Shown: positions 10,196 to 19,810, counted from the stretch's first letter. The stretch: DNA of 60,583 nucleotides from Roseateles sp. (GCA_019232985.1 JAFAMW010000012.1:1-60583); one strand, 5' to 3'. Made by a program: numbers and translations. Notes: a model not told the origin generated them from the sequence alone.

Positions 10196-12496
10196 ATGGT
10201 GAAGCGTCTGGCCGAGGCCAGAGCCCCGACGCGAGTCCTGCCCTCGCCCGGCTTGCGCGACGCGCCGGTGCTCGACCGCATGTGCTCGCAGTTCGTGCTG
10301 ACGCTGCATGTGCGCCACGCGAGCCGCTTCAATCTGCGCCGCGACTTCAACGGCCTGCTGTCGTTCACGGGCCGCCACCTGGTCTGGCCGGTGCGCGTGC
10401 TCGGGCGGCTGCGCACCTATCTCGCGACGCGCTGCGTCGGCAACGACAGCTGGGCCGGCCACGACAAGCTCGCCGACGAGGCCTTCCTCGAGCGCTTCGG
10501 CGTCTGGAACGGCCCGTTCGCCGAGGCCACGCTGTTCTTCTACCTCGACGAATACGCGAAGGACGCGCCCAAGGACATGATGTCGCTGCTCGCGACGACC
10601 TGCGACTGGCTCGAGCGCCAGCTCAAGCGCGAGTCGACGCTCGTCGAGAAGAACATCGACGCGCTCGGCACGCTGCTGCAGCTGAACCCGGCCGAGCGCG
10701 CGATCCTGCTCTACGGCACGCTCGCGCGCTATCAGCGCGAGCTGCGCGGCGCGCTCGTCGAGTTCAAGGTCAACACCGCGCAGGAGGCCTTCGCGGCGAT
10801 CGCCGCGGTCGCCGGCGTCAACGAGCAGGAGGTCGCCGAGGCGCTGCGCGCCGGCTCGCGGCTCGAGCGCATCGGCATGGTCGAGAACCTCATCTCCGAG
10901 CACAACATCACCGACCTCGCGGATCTCATGAAGGTCAGCGACCAGCTGCCGCCGGTGCTGATGCGCGAGTACCAGGGCCCCGGCGACCTGATGGCCGTGT
11001 TCACGCGCCCGGCCACCAAGAGCGAGCTCGCGCCGGCCGACTTCCACTTCGCGGCCGAGGACCTCGAGCTGCTCGGCGACCTGCTGCGCAACGCGGTGTC
11101 GCGCCACGAATGCGGCGTCAACGTGCTGCTCTACGGCCCGCCGGGCACCGGCAAGACCGAGCTCGCCAAGGTCGCCGCGCACGCGGCCGGGCTCGACCTC
11201 TACGAGGTCGAGTACGCCGACCGCGACGGCAACTCGCTGTCGGGCCGCGACCGCTACCGCTCGCTGCAGATCAGTCAGGTCTTCCTCAAGGCGAGCAGCA
11301 ACGTCGCGCTGCTGTTCGACGAGGTCGAGGACGTGTTCCCGCCGCTGTCGACCGACACCGCCCAGTTCATCGCGCGGCTCGACGCGGCGCTCGACGCGCC
11401 GGCCTCGGGCTCGGTCAGCGGCAAGGCCTGGGTCAACCAGATCCTCGAGACCAATCCGGTGCCGGTGATCTGGATCACGAACCGCATCGAGCAGATCGAC
11501 CCGGCGTTCCGGCGCCGCTTCCAGTACCACCTCGAGCTCAAGTCGCCGCCGCCGGGCGCGCGCCTGGGCCTCGTCACGCGCGCGCTCGCGGGCGTCGAGG
11601 TCGGCGCCGACTTCGCCGCGCGGCTCGCCGAGCGGCGCGGCCTGACGCCCGCGCAGATCCGCACGGCCGTGCGCTTCGCCCGGCTCGCGGGCCACGGCGC
11701 CGACGCCGAGCGCCTGATCGAGCGCCAGCTGCTCAACGCCGACCGCGCGCTCGGCCAGACCGGGCACGAGCGCGGCGCGCGCCCCGTCGTCACCCGGTAC
11801 GCGCTCGAGCTGCTCAACGTCGAGTCGCGCTTCGAGGTGCCGCGCATCGTCGAGGCGCTGCGCCGCCGCGGCGCCGGCAATCTGTGCTTCTACGGCCCGC
11901 CCGGCAGCGGCAAGACGGCGCTCGCCGAGCATATCGCCCAGGCCCTGTCGCGGCCGCTGATGATCCGCCAGGCGAGCGACCTCGCAAGCAAGTTCGTCGG
12001 CGAGACCGAGCAGAACATGGCGCGCATGTTCGAGGCCGCGAGCGCCGAGGGCGCCGTGCTGCTGCTCGACGAGGCCGACAGCTTCCTGCGCAGCCGCCGC
12101 ATGGCCGAGCGCAACTACGAGGTCTCCGAGGTCAACGAGATGCTCGCGGGCATGGAGCGCTTCGACGGCGTGTTCATCTGCACGACCAATCTGTTCGACG
12201 AGCTCGACGAGGCCGCGCTGCGCCGCTTCGCCTTCAAGATCCGCTTCAAGGCGCTGACCGCCGCGCAGCGTGAGGCCATGTTCGAGCGCGAGGCCGGCGT
12301 CGCGCCGGACGCCGAACAGCGCGAGCGCCTCGCGCGCCTCGACGTGCTCACGCCGGGCGACTTCGCCGCGGTGCGCCAGCAGGTCGAAATCCTCGGCGAG
12401 CCGCTGACGCCCGACGAGTTCCTCGCCCAGCTCGAAGCCGAGCACCGCTGCAAACCCGATGTACGCTCGCGGCGTTCGATCGGATTCCAGCACTGA
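10196..12496 (+). CDS. Tandem AAA+ ATPase, 766 residues
   Basis: A protein with two AAA+ modules after an N-terminal helical region of about 300 residues. Module 1 has Walker A 'LLYGPPGTGKTELAK' and Walker B 'ALLFDEVEDVF', then an Arg-finger-like 'PAFRRRF'. Module 2 has 'CFYGPPGSGKTALAE', 'VLLLDEADSFL' and 'AALRRFAFK'. Both modules look competent for ATP hydrolysis. Module 2 resembles FtsH/Cdc48-type unfoldases, but there is no protease domain. ATG at 10196 follows GGAG by 8 nt. Its stop overlaps the start of the TraB/GumN gene (TGATG), so the two are translationally coupled. The client protein is unknown; a chaperone or disaggregase role is inference. Confidence 0.88.
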   Translation: MVKRLAEARAPTRVLPSPGLRDAPVLDRMCSQFVLTLHVRHASRFNLRRDFNGLLSFTGRHLVWPVRVLGRLRTYLATRCVGNDSWAGHDKLADEAFLERFGVWNGPFAEATLFFYLDEYAKDAPKDMMSLLATTCDWLERQLKRESTLVEKNIDALGTLLQLNPAERAILLYGTLARYQRELRGALVEFKVNTAQEAFAAIAAVAGVNEQEVAEALRAGSRLERIGMVENLISEHNITDLADLMKVSDQLPPVLMREYQGPGDLMAVFTRPATKSELAPADFHFAAEDLELLGDLLRNAVSRHECGVNVLLYGPPGTGKTELAKVAAHAAGLDLYEVEYADRDGNSLSGRDRYRSLQISQVFLKASSNVALLFDEVEDVFPPLSTDTAQFIARLDAALDAPASGSVSGKAWVNQILETNPVPVIWITNRIEQIDPAFRRRFQYHLELKSPPPGARLGLVTRALAGVEVGADFAARLAERRGLTPAQIRTAVRFARLAGHGADAERLIERQLLNADRALGQTGHERGARPVVTRYALELLNVESRFEVPRIVEALRRRGAGNLCFYGPPGSGKTALAEHIAQALSRPLMIRQASDLASKFVGETEQNMARMFEAASAEGAVLLLDEADSFLRSRRMAERNYEVSEVNEMLAGMERFDGVFICTTNLFDELDEAALRRFAFKIRFKALTAAQREAMFEREAGVAPDAEQRERLARLDVLTPGDFAAVRQQVEILGEPLTPDEFLAQLEAEHRCKPDVRSRRSIGFQH

Positions 12497-13464
12497 TGCC
12501 CAGCGTCAAACCCCTTTTCGCCGCCGCGGCCGCGCTCGCCTTCGCCCTGGGCGCCCAGGCCGCCCGGGCGGCCGCCGCCTGCCCGCCGCCGGCGCCCGAG
12601 CTCGCGCCCGACCAGGTCGCCGCCTGGGCCGCGCACGCGCAGGACCACGGCGCGCTGTGGCGCATCGAGCGCGACGGCCATGCCTCGTGGCTCTACGGCA
12701 GCCTGCACGTCGGCAAGCCCGCATGGATCGCGCCGGGGCCGCACCTGCGCGACGCGATCCGCGCGACCGACACGCTCGCCGTCGAGCTCGACATCAGCGA
12801 CCCGGCGATCCTGCAGCAGATCCTCGCCGCCGCGCATTTCGACGGCACGCTGCCGGCGGCCTTGCGGGAGCGCCTCGACGCCCAGGCCCGCGCCGACTGC
12901 CTGCCCGACGGCGCGCTCGCCGACCAGCACCCGGTCATGGCGCTGAGCACGCTGAGCCTGATCGCCGCGCAGCGCGAAGGCCTGTTCGTGCAGTTCGGCC
13001 AGGACCTCGTGCTGATCGGCATGGCCAAGGGCATCGGCCGGCCCGTCGTCTCGCTCGAGACGCCCGAGGTCCAGATGGCGGCGCTGCTGCCGCGCGACCC
13101 GCAGGAGCTCGAGGCCTCGCTCGCCGACGGCCTCGACGAGCTCGAGCGCGGCCAGGCCGTCACCCAGCTGCGTCGCCTGAGCGCCGACTGGGCGCAGGGC
13201 AATCTCGCCGACCTCGCCGACTACGCGAGCTGGTGCGACTGCGCGCGCAACGAGCGCGAGCGCGCCGAGTTCAGGCGCCTCAACGACGACCGCAACGGCC
13301 CGATCGCCGCGCGCATCGCCGCGCTGCACGGCGAGGGCAAGCGGCTGCTCGCCGTCGTCGGCACGCTGCACATGACCGGCGCGCATTCGCTGCCGCAAGA
13401 GCTCGAGGCGCTCGGCTTCGTCGTGACCCGCGTCCCGGCCCAGACCACGGCCCCGAACCACTAA
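12496..13464 (+). CDS. TraB/GumN family protein, exported
   Basis: A 322-residue protein with a Sec signal peptide (hydrophobic 'LFAAAAALAFALGAQAARAA') and the TraB/GumN fold, marked by paired GxxH motifs: 'YGSLHVGK' near residue 75 and 'VGTLHMTG' near residue 295. The family is Tiki-related and some members are metalloproteases; bacterial functions are mostly unknown. Cysteines in the mature N-terminus and in 'WCDCARNE' may form disulfides in the periplasm. It is coupled to the upstream AAA+ gene by overlapping stop and start codons, an odd pairing of a cytoplasmic ATPase and a periplasmic protein. Confidence 0.85.
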   Translation: MPSVKPLFAAAAALAFALGAQAARAAAACPPPAPELAPDQVAAWAAHAQDHGALWRIERDGHASWLYGSLHVGKPAWIAPGPHLRDAIRATDTLAVELDISDPAILQQILAAAHFDGTLPAALRERLDAQARADCLPDGALADQHPVMALSTLSLIAAQREGLFVQFGQDLVLIGMAKGIGRPVVSLETPEVQMAALLPRDPQELEASLADGLDELERGQAVTQLRRLSADWAQGNLADLADYASWCDCARNERERAEFRRLNDDRNGPIAARIAALHGEGKRLLAVVGTLHMTGAHSLPQELEALGFVVTRVPAQTTAPNH

Positions 13465-13477
13465 GGAGACCCGCGCC

Positions 13478-14107
13478 ATGACCGAGAACCCGTTCGCCAA
13501 ATTCGTTCCCGGCTTCGACTTCATGCAGGGCCTGGTCAAGAACGCCGGCAGCGCGCTGCCCGGCTTCGGCCAGTGGGTCGCGCCGACGCTCGACCCCGAA
13601 GCGCTCGGCAAGCGCATCGACGAGCTGCGCGCCGTGCAGTTCTGGCTCGAGCAGAACGCGAAGATGCTCGGCACGACGGTCCAGGCCCTCGAGGTTCAGC
13701 GCATGACGCTTGCGACGCTGAAGACCATGAACGTGCCGCTCGCCGACCTCGGCGAGGCGCTCAAGGTCAAGCCGGCCGCCCCGGCGCCGAGCCCGGCCGC
13801 CGAGGCGACCAAGGCCGCAGCACCGGCGGCAGCGAAGACGCGCGCGAAGCCGGCGGGCGGCAAGACGGCCGCGCCTGCCACACCGGCCGACCCGGCCGCC
13901 GCGGCGGTCGACCCGCTCAAGTGGTGGGGCGCCCTGAGCCAGCAGTTCACCGAGCTGGCGAGCAACGCGATGAAGGACGTCGCGCCGGTCGCCGAGCAGA
14001 TGGCCGCGATGGCCGGCGCGGCGACGGCCGCGACGCAGCCGACGGCCAAGGCCGCGCCCGCGAAGACGGCGGCCGCGCGACCCGCCGCGCGCAAACGCAA
14101 GGCCTGA
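13478..14107 (+). CDS. phaM: PhaM-like polyhydroxyalkanoate granule regulator
   Basis: A 209-residue protein beginning 'MTENPFAKFVPGFDFMQGLVK', with a 'LDPEALGKRIDELRAVQFWLEQN' helix and a C-terminal Ala/Lys/Pro/Arg-rich tail ending 'AARKRKA'. This matches PhaM, first described in Ralstonia (Cupriavidus), which activates PHA synthase, links granules to DNA through its basic tail and influences granule number. The tail is histone H1-like and should bind the nucleoid. AAGGAG precedes the ATG. It follows the TraB gene by 13 bp and may be cotranscribed. Its presence implies the organism makes PHA, though no phaCAB is in the window. Confidence 0.88.
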   Translation: MTENPFAKFVPGFDFMQGLVKNAGSALPGFGQWVAPTLDPEALGKRIDELRAVQFWLEQNAKMLGTTVQALEVQRMTLATLKTMNVPLADLGEALKVKPAAPAPSPAAEATKAAAPAAAKTRAKPAGGKTAAPATPADPAAAAVDPLKWWGALSQQFTELASNAMKDVAPVAEQMAAMAGAATAATQPTAKAAPAKTAAARPAARKRKA

Positions 14108-14161
14108 CCACCGCGCCTCGGTCGCCCGTGCGCGCGCGGCGGCGCAGTTAAAGTCGCCGCC

Positions 14162-15661
14162 ATGAGCGTCACTACAGACCCGGCCGCCGATTCCGCCCGT
14201 CGCGCCGCGCGGCAGCAGCAGGTGCTGCAGGCCCTCGCGCCGCTGCTGCCGCCGCACGCGCTGCTGTGGCAGTCCGAGGACACGACGCCCTACGAATGCG
14301 ATGGCCTGACGGCCTACCGCGAGCGCCCGCTCGCGGTCGCGCTGCCCGAGACCGAGGCGCAGGTCGCGGCCGTGCTGCGCGCCTGCCACGCGCTGCAGGT
14401 GCCGGTCGTCGCGCGCGGCGCGGGCACCGGCCTGTCGGGCGGCGCGATGCCCAATGCGGCCGGTGTGACGCTCGCGCTCGCGAAGTTCCGCAAGATCGTC
14501 GCGATCGACGCGCTCGCGCGCACCGCGACGGTCCAGTGCGGCGTGCGCAACCTCGCGATCTCCGAGGCCGCGGCGCCCTACGGCCTTTACTACGCGCCCG
14601 ACCCGAGCAGCCAGATCGCGTGCACGATCGGCGGCAACGTCGCCGAGAACTCGGGCGGCGTGCATTGCCTGAAGTACGGCCTGACCCTGCACAACGTGCT
14701 GTCCGTGCGCGGCTACACGATGGCCGGCGAGGCCGTCGAGTTCGGCGGCCGCGCGCTCGACGCGCCGGGCCTCGACCTGCTCGCGGCCGTCGTCGGCAGC
14801 GAGGGCATGCTCGCCGTGATCACCGAAGTCACGGTCAGGCTCGTGCCCAAGCCCCAGCTCGCGCGCTGCATCATGGCGAGCTTCGACGACGTCGAACAGG
14901 CCGGCGCGGCCGTCGCGGCCGTGATCGCCGCAGGCATCATTCCGGCCGGGCTCGAGATGATGGACCGGCCGATGATCGCCGCGGTCGAGGACTTCGTCCA
15001 CGCGGGCTACGACCTCGACGCCGCGGCGATCCTGCTGTGCGAGAGCGACGGCACGCCCGAGGAGGTCGCCGAGGAGGTCGCGCACATGGAGGCCGTGCTC
15101 GCCGCGGCCGGCGCGACGCGCTGCGAGGTCAGCGCCGACGAGGCCCAGCGCCTGCGCTTCTGGAGCGGGCGCAAGAACGCGTTCCCGGCCTCGGGGCGCA
15201 TCAGCCCCGACTACATGTGCATGGACTCGACGATCCCGCGCAAGCAGCTCGCGGCCCTCCTCAAGGCGATCGCGCAGATGGAGCAGAAATACGGCCTGCG
15301 CTGCTGCAACGTGTTCCACGCCGGCGACGGCAATCTGCACCCGCTGATCCTGTTCGACGCGGCCGACCCCGAGCAGCTCGAGCGCTGCGAACGCTTCGGC
15401 GCCGACATCCTCGAGACCAGCGTCGCGCTCGGCGGCACCGTGACCGGCGAGCACGGCGTCGGCGTCGAGAAGCTCAACAGCATGTGCGTGCAGTTCGCGC
15501 CCGAGGAGCGCGAGGCGATGCTCGCCGTGAAGGCCGCGTTCGACCCCGCCGGCCTGCTCAACCCGGGCAAGGTCATCCCGACGCTGCACCGCTGCGCCGA
15601 GTACGGCCGCATGCACGTGCGCGGCGGCGCGCTGCCGCACCCCGACCTGCCGAGGTTCTAG
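14162..15661 (+). CDS. glcD: Glycolate oxidase subunit GlcD
   Basis: A 499-residue FAD-linked oxidase: FAD-binding 'VVARGAGTGLSGGAMP', 'GGNVAENSGGVHCLKYG', and the C-terminal catalytic domain with 'VFHAGDGNLHPLILFD' and 'GGTVTGEHGVGVEK'. It oxidises glycolate (or lactate) to glyoxylate as the catalytic subunit of the GlcDEF complex. It is first in a three-gene coupled operon; its TAG overlaps the glcE GTG by one base. TTAAAG lies 8 bp before the ATG, suggesting a very short or absent 5' leader. Confidence 0.95.
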   Translation: MSVTTDPAADSARRAARQQQVLQALAPLLPPHALLWQSEDTTPYECDGLTAYRERPLAVALPETEAQVAAVLRACHALQVPVVARGAGTGLSGGAMPNAAGVTLALAKFRKIVAIDALARTATVQCGVRNLAISEAAAPYGLYYAPDPSSQIACTIGGNVAENSGGVHCLKYGLTLHNVLSVRGYTMAGEAVEFGGRALDAPGLDLLAAVVGSEGMLAVITEVTVRLVPKPQLARCIMASFDDVEQAGAAVAAVIAAGIIPAGLEMMDRPMIAAVEDFVHAGYDLDAAAILLCESDGTPEEVAEEVAHMEAVLAAAGATRCEVSADEAQRLRFWSGRKNAFPASGRISPDYMCMDSTIPRKQLAALLKAIAQMEQKYGLRCCNVFHAGDGNLHPLILFDAADPEQLERCERFGADILETSVALGGTVTGEHGVGVEKLNSMCVQFAPEEREAMLAVKAAFDPAGLLNPGKVIPTLHRCAEYGRMHVRGGALPHPDLPRF

Positions 15662-16746
15662 TGCTCGAAACACTGCAAGAACGCATCCGCGCCGCCGCCG
15701 CGAGCCGCGAGCCGCTCGAGCTGCGCGGGCACGGCAGCAAGGCCTTCTACGGCGAGGCGCCGCGCGGCGAGCCGCTCGAGCTCGGCGCCCTGCCCGAACT
15801 CGCCGGCATCGCGAGCTACGAGCCGAGCGAGCTCGTCGTCACGGTCCGCGCGGGCACGCCGCTCGCCGAGCTCGAGGCCGCGCTCGCGGCCGAAGGCCAA
15901 TGCCTGCCGTTCGAGCCGCCGCGCTTCGGCGCGCGCGGCACGGTCGGCGGCATGGTCGCGAGCGGCCTGTCGGGCCCGGCGCGCGCAAGCAGCGGGTCGC
16001 TGCGCGACCATCTGCTCGGCGCGACGCTGCTCGACGGCCGGGGCCAGGCGCTGCGCTTCGGCGGCACGGTGATCAAGAACGTCGCCGGCTACGACGTCGC
16101 GCGCCTGCTCGCGGGCAGCCTCGGCGTGCTGGGCCTGATCGCCGAGGTTTCGCTCAAGGTACTGCCCGCGCCCAAGGCGCGCGCGACGCTGCGCTTCGAC
16201 CTCGACCAGCGCGCCGCGCTCGAGCGCCTGAACCGCTGGGGCGGCGAGCCGCTGCCGATCAACGCGAGCGCCTGGTGGGACGGCGCGCTCGTCGTGCGCC
16301 TGGCCGGCGCGCGCGCGGCCGTCGACGCGGCCTGCGCGGAGCTCGGCGGCGACGTCATTCCCGAGGCGATGGCCGCGCCGTTCTGGGACGGCCTGCGCGA
16401 CCAGTCCGACGAGTTCTTCGTCGGCGCCGCGCGCGCCGTCCAGGGCGGCGCCGCGCTATGGCGGCTCGCGCTGCCGCAGACCGCCGCGCCGCTCGAGCTG
16501 CCCGGCGAGCAGCTCGTCGAGTGGGGCGGCGCGCAGCGCTGGGTCGTCACGCCGCTGCCGGCCGCGCGGCTGCGCGAGCTCGCGGCCGCGGCCGGCGGCC
16601 ACGCGACGCTTTTCCGTTCGCTCGACAAGCGCGCCGGCGCGTTCGCGCCGCTCGCCGCGCCGCTCATGAAGATCCATCGCGAGCTCAAGGCGCGCTTCGA
16701 CCCGGCCGGCGTGTTCAACCCCGGCCGCCTCTACCCCGAGCTCTGA
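15661..16746 (+). CDS. glcE: Glycolate oxidase FAD-binding subunit GlcE
   Basis: A 361-residue PCMH-type FAD-binding protein: 'ELRGHGSKAFYG', 'ARGTVGGMVASGLSGPARA', 'GGTVIKNVAGYDVARLLAGSLG' and the C-terminal 'KARFDPAGVFNPGRLY'. It partners GlcD and GlcF. The start is GTG at 15661, overlapping the glcD stop; the same frame is open far upstream but that part is the shadow of glcD. Length is typical of GlcE. Confidence 0.95.
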   Translation: MLETLQERIRAAAASREPLELRGHGSKAFYGEAPRGEPLELGALPELAGIASYEPSELVVTVRAGTPLAELEAALAAEGQCLPFEPPRFGARGTVGGMVASGLSGPARASSGSLRDHLLGATLLDGRGQALRFGGTVIKNVAGYDVARLLAGSLGVLGLIAEVSLKVLPAPKARATLRFDLDQRAALERLNRWGGEPLPINASAWWDGALVVRLAGARAAVDAACAELGGDVIPEAMAAPFWDGLRDQSDEFFVGAARAVQGGAALWRLALPQTAAPLELPGEQLVEWGGAQRWVVTPLPAARLRELAAAAGGHATLFRSLDKRAGAFAPLAAPLMKIHRELKARFDPAGVFNPGRLYPEL

Positions 16747-16757
16747 ACCGCCGCGCC

Positions 16758-17996
16758 ATGCAAGTCCAACTCTCGCCCGAATTCAAAGGCACGCGCGAAG
16801 GCGAGGCCGCCGAGGCCATCCTGCGCGCCTGCGTGCACTGCGGCTTCTGCACCGCGACCTGCCCGACCTACCAGCTGCTCGGCGACGAGCTCGACGGCCC
16901 GCGCGGCCGCATCTACCTGATGAAGCAGGTGCTCGAGGGCGCGGCGCCGACGCGCGCGACGCAGCAGCACCTCGACCGCTGCCTGAGCTGCCGCAACTGC
17001 GAGACGACCTGCCCGTCGGGCGTGCAGTACGGCGCGCTGCTCGAGATCGGCCGCGACATCGTCGAGGCCAAGGTCGCGCGGCCGCGCGGCGAGCGCCTCA
17101 AGCGCTGGCTGCTGCGCGAGGGCCTGAGCTCGCGCGCGTTCGCGCCGATGCTGCGCCTCGGCCAATGGTTCCGCCCGCTCGTGCCCGCGGCGCTCAAGGC
17201 CAAGGTGCCGGCGGCCGCGCCGCGCCGCGCCCATGCGTGGCCGCAACGCCACCACCCGCGCAAGGTGCTGCTGCTGACCGGCTGCGTGCAGCCGGCGCTC
17301 GCGCCGAACATCAACTCGGCGACCGCGCGCGTGCTCGACGCGGCCGGCATCCAGACCCTCGTCGCCGACGCCGCGGGCTGCTGCGGGGCGATCCGCCTGC
17401 ACGGCGCCGACCACGCCGGCGGGCTCGCCGACGCGCGCCGCAATATCGACGCGTGGTGGCCGCTCGTCGAGGGCCTCACGGGCCTCGGCCGGGTCGAGGC
17501 GATCGTGATGAACGCGTCGGGCTGCGGCGTGACGGTGCGCGACTACGCCCGCCTGCTCGCCCACGATCCGGCCTATGCGGCCAAGGCCGCGCGCGTGACC
17601 GCGCTCACGCGCGACCTCTCCGAGCTGCTGCCCGAGCTCGCGCCGCGGCTGCGCCCCAAGCTCCGCCGCGCATTCCCGAAGCTCGCCTACCACCCGCCCT
17701 GCACGCTCCAGCATGGCCAGCAGCTGCGCGGCGGCGTCGAGGGGGGCTTGCGCGAACTCGGCTTCCAGGTCGAGCTCGCCGTCGCCGATGCCCAGCAATG
17801 CTGCGGCTCGGCCGGCACCTACGCGGTGCTGCAACCCGAGCTCGCGACGGCGCTGCGCGACCGCAAGCTCGCCGCGCTCGCGCCGCGCGAGGCCGCCGTG
17901 ATCGTGTCGGCGAACATCGGCTGCATCCAGCATCTCCAGTCGGGCACGGCGACGCCGGTGCGCCATTGGGTCGAGGTGCTCGACGAGGCGCTCTGA
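16758..17996 (+). CDS. glcF: Glycolate oxidase iron-sulfur subunit GlcF
   Basis: A 412-residue protein with two 4Fe-4S ferredoxin motifs, 'CVHCGFCTATCP' (near residue 28) and 'CLSCRNCETTCP' (near residue 77), and two C-terminal CCG domains containing 'AAGCCGA' and 'QQCCGSAGTY'. It carries electrons from the flavin subunits to the respiratory chain. ATG at 16758 follows glcE by 11 bp. No glcC regulator or glcG is adjacent. Confidence 0.95.
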   Translation: MQVQLSPEFKGTREGEAAEAILRACVHCGFCTATCPTYQLLGDELDGPRGRIYLMKQVLEGAAPTRATQQHLDRCLSCRNCETTCPSGVQYGALLEIGRDIVEAKVARPRGERLKRWLLREGLSSRAFAPMLRLGQWFRPLVPAALKAKVPAAAPRRAHAWPQRHHPRKVLLLTGCVQPALAPNINSATARVLDAAGIQTLVADAAGCCGAIRLHGADHAGGLADARRNIDAWWPLVEGLTGLGRVEAIVMNASGCGVTVRDYARLLAHDPAYAAKAARVTALTRDLSELLPELAPRLRPKLRRAFPKLAYHPPCTLQHGQQLRGGVEGGLRELGFQVELAVADAQQCCGSAGTYAVLQPELATALRDRKLAALAPREAAVIVSANIGCIQHLQSGTATPVRHWVEVLDEAL

Positions 17997-18130
17997 GCTG
18001 CAAGCGGCCGTCTCCGCGCGGCGGTCCGGCCGATGCGCGCGATCGTGTCGAGTGCCGCCGGCTCCCCCGCGAACGGGATCCGGGCCTGGCCCTATGCTTG
18101 GGGTATCGGAACGCCATCAAGGAGTCGGCA

Positions 18131-19003
18131 ATGCAATGGGAAGGCGAGCGCGAGAGCGACAACGTCGACGACGTCCGCGGTGACTCGGGCGGCGGCGGCA
18201 TCGGCGTGCGGCATGTCGGCATCGGCGGCATCGTCGTCGCGCTGCTCGTGTCCTGGCTGTTCGGCCTGAACCCGTTGACCGTGCTCGGCCTCATGCAGGG
18301 CGGCGGCGGCGCGCAACTCAGCGCGCCCGCGCCGCGGCCAGCCGCCCCGGGCCAGACCGAGGACAAGGAGTTCAAGTTCGTGCGCGTCGTGCTCGCGAGC
18401 ACCGAGGACGTCTGGGGCGCCTACTTCGCCGAGCATGGCCAGAAATACCCGCCGCCGCGGCTCGAGGTCTTCCGCGGCCGGTACCCGACCGCCTGCGGCA
18501 TGGGCGCCGCCGCGATGGGGCCGTTCTACTGCCCGGGCGACCGCAAGGTCTACCTCGACCTCGACTTCTTCGACACGCTCGACCACCAGCTCGGCGCGCC
18601 CGGCGTGTTCCCGCGCGCCTATGTCGTCGCCCACGAGGTCGGCCACCATATCCAGAACCTGCTGGGCACGACGGCCAAGGTCGACGCGGCGCGCCAGCGC
18701 CTGTCCGAGACCCAGTACAACGCGCTCAGCGTGCGCCTCGAGCTGCAGGCCGACTGCTACGCGGGCGTCTGGGCCGCGCGCGCCGAGCAGAGCAAGCACT
18801 GGCTCGGCCAGGGCGACGTCGAGGCCGCGCTCAACGCCGCCGCCCAGATCGGCGACGACACGCTGCAGCGCCACGCGCGCGGCACCGTCGTGCCCGAGAG
18901 CTTCACCCATGGCACGAGCGCGCAGCGCGTGAACTGGCTCAAGCGCGGCATGGCACGCGGCGACCCGGCCGACTGCGACACTTTCGGCGCAAAGACGCTC
19001 TAG
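18131..19003 (+). CDS. YpfJ-like neutral zinc metallopeptidase
   Basis: A 290-residue protein: a short cytoplasmic N-terminus, one transmembrane segment (about residues 35-58, 'GIVVALLVSWLFGLNPLTVLGL') and a zincin domain with the 'VVAHEVGHHIQN' motif and the downstream 'ELQADCYAGVWA' segment that supplies the third ligand. This is the YpfJ/zinc_metallopep family, of uncertain substrate. AAGGAG lies before the ATG at 18131. It stands alone between glcF and the Tat-protein operon. Confidence 0.9.
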   Translation: MQWEGERESDNVDDVRGDSGGGGIGVRHVGIGGIVVALLVSWLFGLNPLTVLGLMQGGGGAQLSAPAPRPAAPGQTEDKEFKFVRVVLASTEDVWGAYFAEHGQKYPPPRLEVFRGRYPTACGMGAAAMGPFYCPGDRKVYLDLDFFDTLDHQLGAPGVFPRAYVVAHEVGHHIQNLLGTTAKVDAARQRLSETQYNALSVRLELQADCYAGVWAARAEQSKHWLGQGDVEAALNAAAQIGDDTLQRHARGTVVPESFTHGTSAQRVNWLKRGMARGDPADCDTFGAKTL

Positions 19004-19044
19004 CGAGATGTCGGAATTCTTTACGCCCCCCGAACAAGGTGTCC

Positions 19045-19065
19045 GTCCGGCCTTCCTGACCGGAC
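19045..19065. repeat. Inverted repeat GTCCGG-N9-CCGGAC
   Basis: A perfect 6-bp inverted repeat about 40 bp after the metallopeptidase stop and 125 bp before the Tat-protein gene. It could be the metallopeptidase terminator or an operator: TAGGAT at 19076-19081, 17 bp after TTCCTG at 19053-19058, is a possible weak promoter overlapping it. A second small repeat, ATCCTG/CAGGAT, lies at 19131-19157. Confidence 0.4.
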
Positions 19066-19189
19066 GAATATTCCTTAGGATACAGGTACTTGCGATGCCC
19101 GGCCGGGTATTGGCGTGATTTGTGCTTTAAATCCTGCAACGCAGCCGCTTACAGGATCGAGCGGGGCCCTGTAACCGAGGTAAGGCCAA

Positions 19190-19810
19190 ATGAACCGAAG
19201 CGAAAACCAGAAGCCGGACGCGCGTCCGACGCCCGAGCCGGGTCCGGGGCTCGAGAAGCCCTCGCGCCGCCGCCTGCTGCGCGGCGGCCTCGTCGCGGCG
19301 CCGGCCGTGCTCGCGCTCAAGAGCACCCCGGTGCTCGCTTGCAACTGCAAGCTGCCCTCGGGCTTCTCGGTGTCGGGCAACCTCAGCCATGGCGGGGCGA
19401 AGAACTGCACCCAGCCGACCTCGACGCCGTCGGGGTGGAGCGGGCGCTGCAGCGGCAGCCCGCTTTGCTACAACTCGACGAACTGGCGCACGACCGACCA
19501 CTTCGGCGGCGCGAGCGGCGGCGGCACCAAGGGCTGCGGCCTGGTGACCAACGGCACCTACGGGAACCATCCGCTGGCCACCTGCCTGAACCTCGGCGAC
19601 TCGCACCCTCAGGCGCTCGCGACCGCCTGCTACCTCGAGGGCTGGCGCAGCGGCAGCCTCGACGGCAGCACCGGCTTCCCGCACTATTCGACGATCGCGG
19701 CGGTCTGGAACGGCTATTGCGCGGGCAGCTACAGCCCGACAGCCGGCGTCACCTGGAACCAGACCCAGATCCACAATTACCTGCTCTACCTGACGGGCCA
19801 GGCCACCTGA
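19190..19810 (+). CDS. Tat-exported Cys-rich protein heading the HPr-rel-A operon
   Basis: A 206-residue protein with a long N-region and a twin-arginine signal ('SRRRLLRGG', residues 25-33, then 'LVAAPAVLAL'), cleaved probably near residue 50. The mature part has nine cysteines, is rich in Gly, Ser, Thr and Asn, and contains aromatic blocks such as 'WRTTDHFGG' and 'FPHYSTIAAVWNGYC', ending 'YLLYLTGQAT'. I recognise no catalytic motif. A strong GAGGTAAGG site precedes the ATG. It runs 3 bp ahead of the PqqD-like gene, and the next three genes overlap, so it is very likely the exported target or partner of that kinase system. Tat export implies folding, or modification, before secretion. Confidence 0.75.
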   Translation: MNRSENQKPDARPTPEPGPGLEKPSRRRLLRGGLVAAPAVLALKSTPVLACNCKLPSGFSVSGNLSHGGAKNCTQPTSTPSGWSGRCSGSPLCYNSTNWRTTDHFGGASGGGTKGCGLVTNGTYGNHPLATCLNLGDSHPQALATACYLEGWRSGSLDGSTGFPHYSTIAAVWNGYCAGSYSPTAGVTWNQTQIHNYLLYLTGQAT

